Assembly: GCF_040256395.1 (NCBI RefSeq)
Contig: NZ_CP158299.1
Span: 2,571,501 to 2,635,500, forward strand
DNA: 64,000 nt
From: Deinococcus sonorensis KR-87
Lineage (GTDB): Bacteria > Deinococcota > Deinococci > Deinococcales > Deinococcaceae
Reading direction: 5' to 3'
The notes under the pieces were generated by a model. It saw nothing but the letters and a program-made list of their open reading frames with translations, was not told where the DNA came from and did no database searches. The translations under genes and the position numbers were made by a program. This document shows, one piece after another, positions 61,914-64,000 of this stretch (position 1 is the stretch's first letter; the number at the start of each line of letters is the position of its first letter).

Positions 61914-62890
61914 GCGCGCCTCCCCCGCCGCGCCGCCGTGAAGCGCAGCATCGGGGCCACCGGGTCGTGCTGGGTGTCCAGGTCCAGCAGGTCCACCTGG
62001 GCCGCCCGCAGCGCGTGGCGCAGCGCCGCGTCGCGGGTCGCCACCAGCCGGGCGTGCGCGGCCCGGACCTGCGGATCGGAGGTGTCCAGCCACAGCTCCT
62101 CGCCGCTCTCCGGGTCGCGCAGGCGCACGCCGCCCACGTCCGGCAGCACCCGCTCGGCCGGGTCTGAGACACGCACCGCCACCACGTCGTGCCGCTGCGC
62201 CAGCCGCCCAAGCGCCCCGGACCAGCCCTTGCCGTCGGGAGTGGCCAGCTCTAGGAAGTCCGAGATCACGAACACCAGCGAGCGGCGGCGCAGGGTGCGT
62301 TCCACCCCGGTCAGGGCCGTCTCCAGGTCGCTGCTCTTTGTCGGCGCCGGCACGCCGGACCCCGGACCGGGCGTCAGCAGCGACAGCACCGCCAGCGCCT
62401 GCGCCCGGCCGGTGCGCGGCGGGGCCATCCGGGCGCCGGTCCCGAAGGTCATGGCCCCCACCCGGTCGCCGTGGCGGGTGATCACCAGGCTGGCCAGGCC
62501 CACGAACTCGCGCACCAGATCGCGCTTCAGCACCCGGCGGGTGCCGAAGTTCAGGCTGCTGGAGGTGTCCACCACCAGCCAGGCAGTCAGCTCGCGCTCC
62601 TCGCGATACTGGCGGACGTGCAGGCGACCGGTGCGGGCCGTCACGTTCCAGTCCATGCGCCGCACCTCGTCGCCCGGCTGGTACTCGCGCACCTCCGCGA
62701 GGTCCAGGCTGGGGCCGTAGAACAGCCCCCGATAGTCGCCGAACAGGAAGCCGTCCAGCCGGCGCAGCACTTGCATCTCCAGCCGGCGCAGCAGGTGGGC
62801 CGGCAGCTCCAGCGGCGCGCGTGCCGGGCTGGCCGGAGCGGGCGGCGGTGTGGGGGGGGCCGCCCGCCGGCGGCGGCTAAGCAGGCTCAT
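61910..62890 (-). CDS. DUF58 protein
   Basis: 326 aa. DUF58 core GPSLDLAEVREYQPGDEVRRMDWNVTARTGRLHVRQYREERELTAWL-like block is unmistakable, followed by a degenerate VWA domain (VVDTSSSLNFG, VFVISDFLEL). Usually the third partner of MoxR and VWA proteins in operons linked to stress, wall or respiratory complex assembly. Start overlaps moxR by 14 nt, end overlaps the first VWA gene. Confidence 0.9.
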   Translation of the reverse strand: MSLLSRRRRAAPPTPPPAPASPARAPLELPAHLLRRLEMQVLRRLDGFLFGDYRGLFYGPSLDLAEVREYQPGDEVRRMDWNVTARTGRLHVRQYREERELTAWLVVDTSSSLNFGTRRVLKRDLVREFVGLASLVITRHGDRVGAMTFGTGARMAPPRTGRAQALAVLSLLTPGPGSGVPAPTKSSDLETALTGVERTLRRRSLVFVISDFLELATPDGKGWSGALGRLAQRHDVVAVRVSDPAERVLPDVGGVRLRDPESGEELWLDTSDPQVRAAHARLVATRDAALRHALRAAQVDLLDLDTQHDPVAPMLRFTAARRGRRA

Positions 62891-63932
62891 GAGGAGAGGG
62901 CGCCGCCGGCGCCTGATGCGGGTCGCCCAGGTGAACGCGCGGCAGCGGCACGGCCGCCACGATGCGCTGCACCACCTCCTCCAGCCGCACGTCCTCGGCC
63001 AGCCCCTCGTAGCTGAGCATGATGCGGTGACGCAGCACCTCCGGGGCCAAGTCGCGCACGTCCTCCGGCAGGGCGTACTCGCGGCCCCGCACGATCGCCA
63101 GCGCCTTGGCGCCCAGGATCAGGTTCACGCTGGCGCGCGGGCTGGCGCCGTAGGTGATGGCGCGCTTCAGTTCCGGCAGCCGCACCTCGCCGGGGTCACG
63201 GGTGGCGCGCGCCAGCGTGACGGCGTACTCGGTGACCGCCGGATGCACGTACACCTGATCAGCCATGCCCTGCAGCTCGCGCAGCTCATCCACCGTGAGC
63301 TGCTCCTGAATGGCCGGGAAGCGCTGCGACACCCGCTCCACCACCGTCATCTCTTCGTGGAAGCCGGGGTACCCGATCATCACCTTGAACATGAAACGGT
63401 CCACCTGCGCCTCCGGCAGGAAGTAGGTGCCCTCCGACTCGATCGGGTTCTGGGTGGCCAGCACCAGGAACGGGTCCGGCAGCCGGAAGGTCTCCAGGCC
63501 GATAGTCACCTGCCGCTCCTGCATCGCCTCCAGCAGCGCCGACTGGATTTTCGCGGGGGCGCGGTTGATCTCGTCGGCCAAGATCAGGTTGGCGAAGACC
63601 GGCCCAAGTTCCACCTCGAAGCGCCCGTCGCGCTGGTTATAGATGCGCGTGCCGATCAGGTCCGCCGGCACCAGGTCCGGGGTGAACTGCACCCGGCGGA
63701 AGGTGGCGCCGATGGCGTCGGCGGTGGTGCGGATGGCCAGCGTCTTGGCCAGCCCCGGTACTCCCTCGATCAGCACGTGGCCGCGCGCGATCAGGGCCAC
63801 CAGCAGCCGTTCCAGCATCAGGTCCTGCCCCACGATCACCCGCTTGACCTCGAAGAGCAGGGTGCGCAGGCGGGCGGCAGCCTGGGTGACGGCCTGGGGC
63901 GACAGGGGGGTCAGCTTGGGTTCACTCGTCAT
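62877..63932 (-). CDS. MoxR family AAA+ ATPase
   Basis: 351 aa. Walker A GVPGLAKT, MoxR-typical FTPDLVPADLIGTRIYNQ, Walker B LILADEINRAPAKIQSALLEAMQERQVTI, LATQNPIESEGTYFLPEAQVDRF and arginine finger. The C-terminal helical part ends ITYGASPRASVNLI..., HRIMLSYEG. It probably remodels the DUF58/VWA proteins encoded next. Its ATG overlaps the stop of the preceding partial gene by one base (TGATG). Confidence 0.93.
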   Translation of the reverse strand: MTSEPKLTPLSPQAVTQAAARLRTLLFEVKRVIVGQDLMLERLLVALIARGHVLIEGVPGLAKTLAIRTTADAIGATFRRVQFTPDLVPADLIGTRIYNQRDGRFEVELGPVFANLILADEINRAPAKIQSALLEAMQERQVTIGLETFRLPDPFLVLATQNPIESEGTYFLPEAQVDRFMFKVMIGYPGFHEEMTVVERVSQRFPAIQEQLTVDELRELQGMADQVYVHPAVTEYAVTLARATRDPGEVRLPELKRAITYGASPRASVNLILGAKALAIVRGREYALPEDVRDLAPEVLRHRIMLSYEGLAEDVRLEEVVQRIVAAVPLPRVHLGDPHQAPAAPSPHEPA

Positions 63933-64000
63933 CAGGACCTCAGGCGGGGATCGAAGTTGGGGGCGGGGGTGGTGGGGGCGGTCGGGTCTGGCGTGGTGGG
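63932..64000 (-). CDS. 3' end of an unidentified gene upstream of moxR (partial)
   Basis: The frame runs in from the window edge and stops with TGA (63934-63932) overlapping the moxR ATG. The visible C-terminus is TTPDPTAPTTPAPNFDPRLRS, a Pro/Thr-rich tail. The TGATG overlap argues that it is the preceding gene of the MoxR operon, but its family cannot be named. Confidence 0.5.
   Translation of the reverse strand, partial: PTTPDPTAPTTPAPNFDPRLRS

Noticed and set aside
60900..62093. Long N-terminal extension of the first VWA protein
   Set aside because: The extension is read through the DUF58 gene in another frame; the ATG at 61913 in an ATGA overlap is followed at once by the membrane segment.

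Overview
The window is a dense, high-GC (clearly above 65% by eye) chromosomal segment from a Deinococcus-type bacterium. The evidence is the gene content (RecX, SbcCD, RecG, MutS2, a Rex repressor, a bacillithiol-type deacetylase, peroxiredoxin Q and many short exported proteins) together with about twenty genes that start 5-9 nt after a TANNNT -10 box with no Shine-Dalgarno sequence, the leaderless-mRNA arrangement known for Deinococcus. I found no rRNA, tRNA, CRISPR, insertion sequence or prophage.

Layout. 1-4.4 kb: gap (3' end), pgk and tpiA, then an aminopeptidase P, a LysM/RlpA-type wall protein and a YbjN protein. 4.4-7.8 kb: nadE and pncB (divergent NAD salvage genes), recX and rpsT. 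7.8-11.7 kb, minus strand: a small membrane protein, DegV, proB, rpiA and bcp. 11.7-16.3 kb: deoC-maf-mreC-mreD-PBP2, a cell-elongation operon. 16.3-25.6 kb: rnhA, a PIG-L deacetylase, two orphan ABC components, secA, aspartate aminotransferase, tsaD and a secreted RNase Sa-like enzyme with its barstar. 25.8-32 kb: an exported alpha-amylase with CBM20, a DHFR-like reductase, a DUF3445 protein divergent from an acyl-CoA carboxylase beta subunit, and an exported stalk-domain protein. 32-38.4 kb: ybeY, dgkA, a CNNM/CBS transporter, cdd, recG and an SDR. 38.5-46.2 kb, minus strand: TPR - SPOR - rex - large lipoprotein, then rlmN and a probable outer-membrane barrel. 46.3-52.1 kb, minus strand: mutS2, a TPR/HD-GYP phosphodiesterase and an exported subtilisin. 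52.4-55.9 kb, plus strand: MoxR-like ATPase, VWA metallopeptidase and LRV-repeat protein. 55.9-64 kb, minus strand: sbcDC and a MoxR-DUF58-VWA-VWA (Bat-like) operon.

The most interesting non-coding signals are: (i) a leader of the CNNM transporter gene that combines a leaderless 56-codon ORF beginning Met-Asp-Glu-Pro-Pro, an intrinsic-terminator-like hairpin and a 7-bp antiterminator that uses the Glu-Pro-Pro codons; (ii) two GTGAA-N4-TTCAC palindromes of the Rex operator type in the same window as rex; (iii) a 16-bp CCTAACG-CC-CGTTAGG operator lying over the -35 regions of both divergent genes at 29.4 kb; (iv) a perfect 9-3-9 palindrome at the promoter of the rex operon; (v) a promoter-hairpin-hairpin-terminator unit behind proB that looks like a small RNA. 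The MoxR / metallopeptidase-VWA / LRV triad at 52.4-55.9 kb is the least understood protein module.
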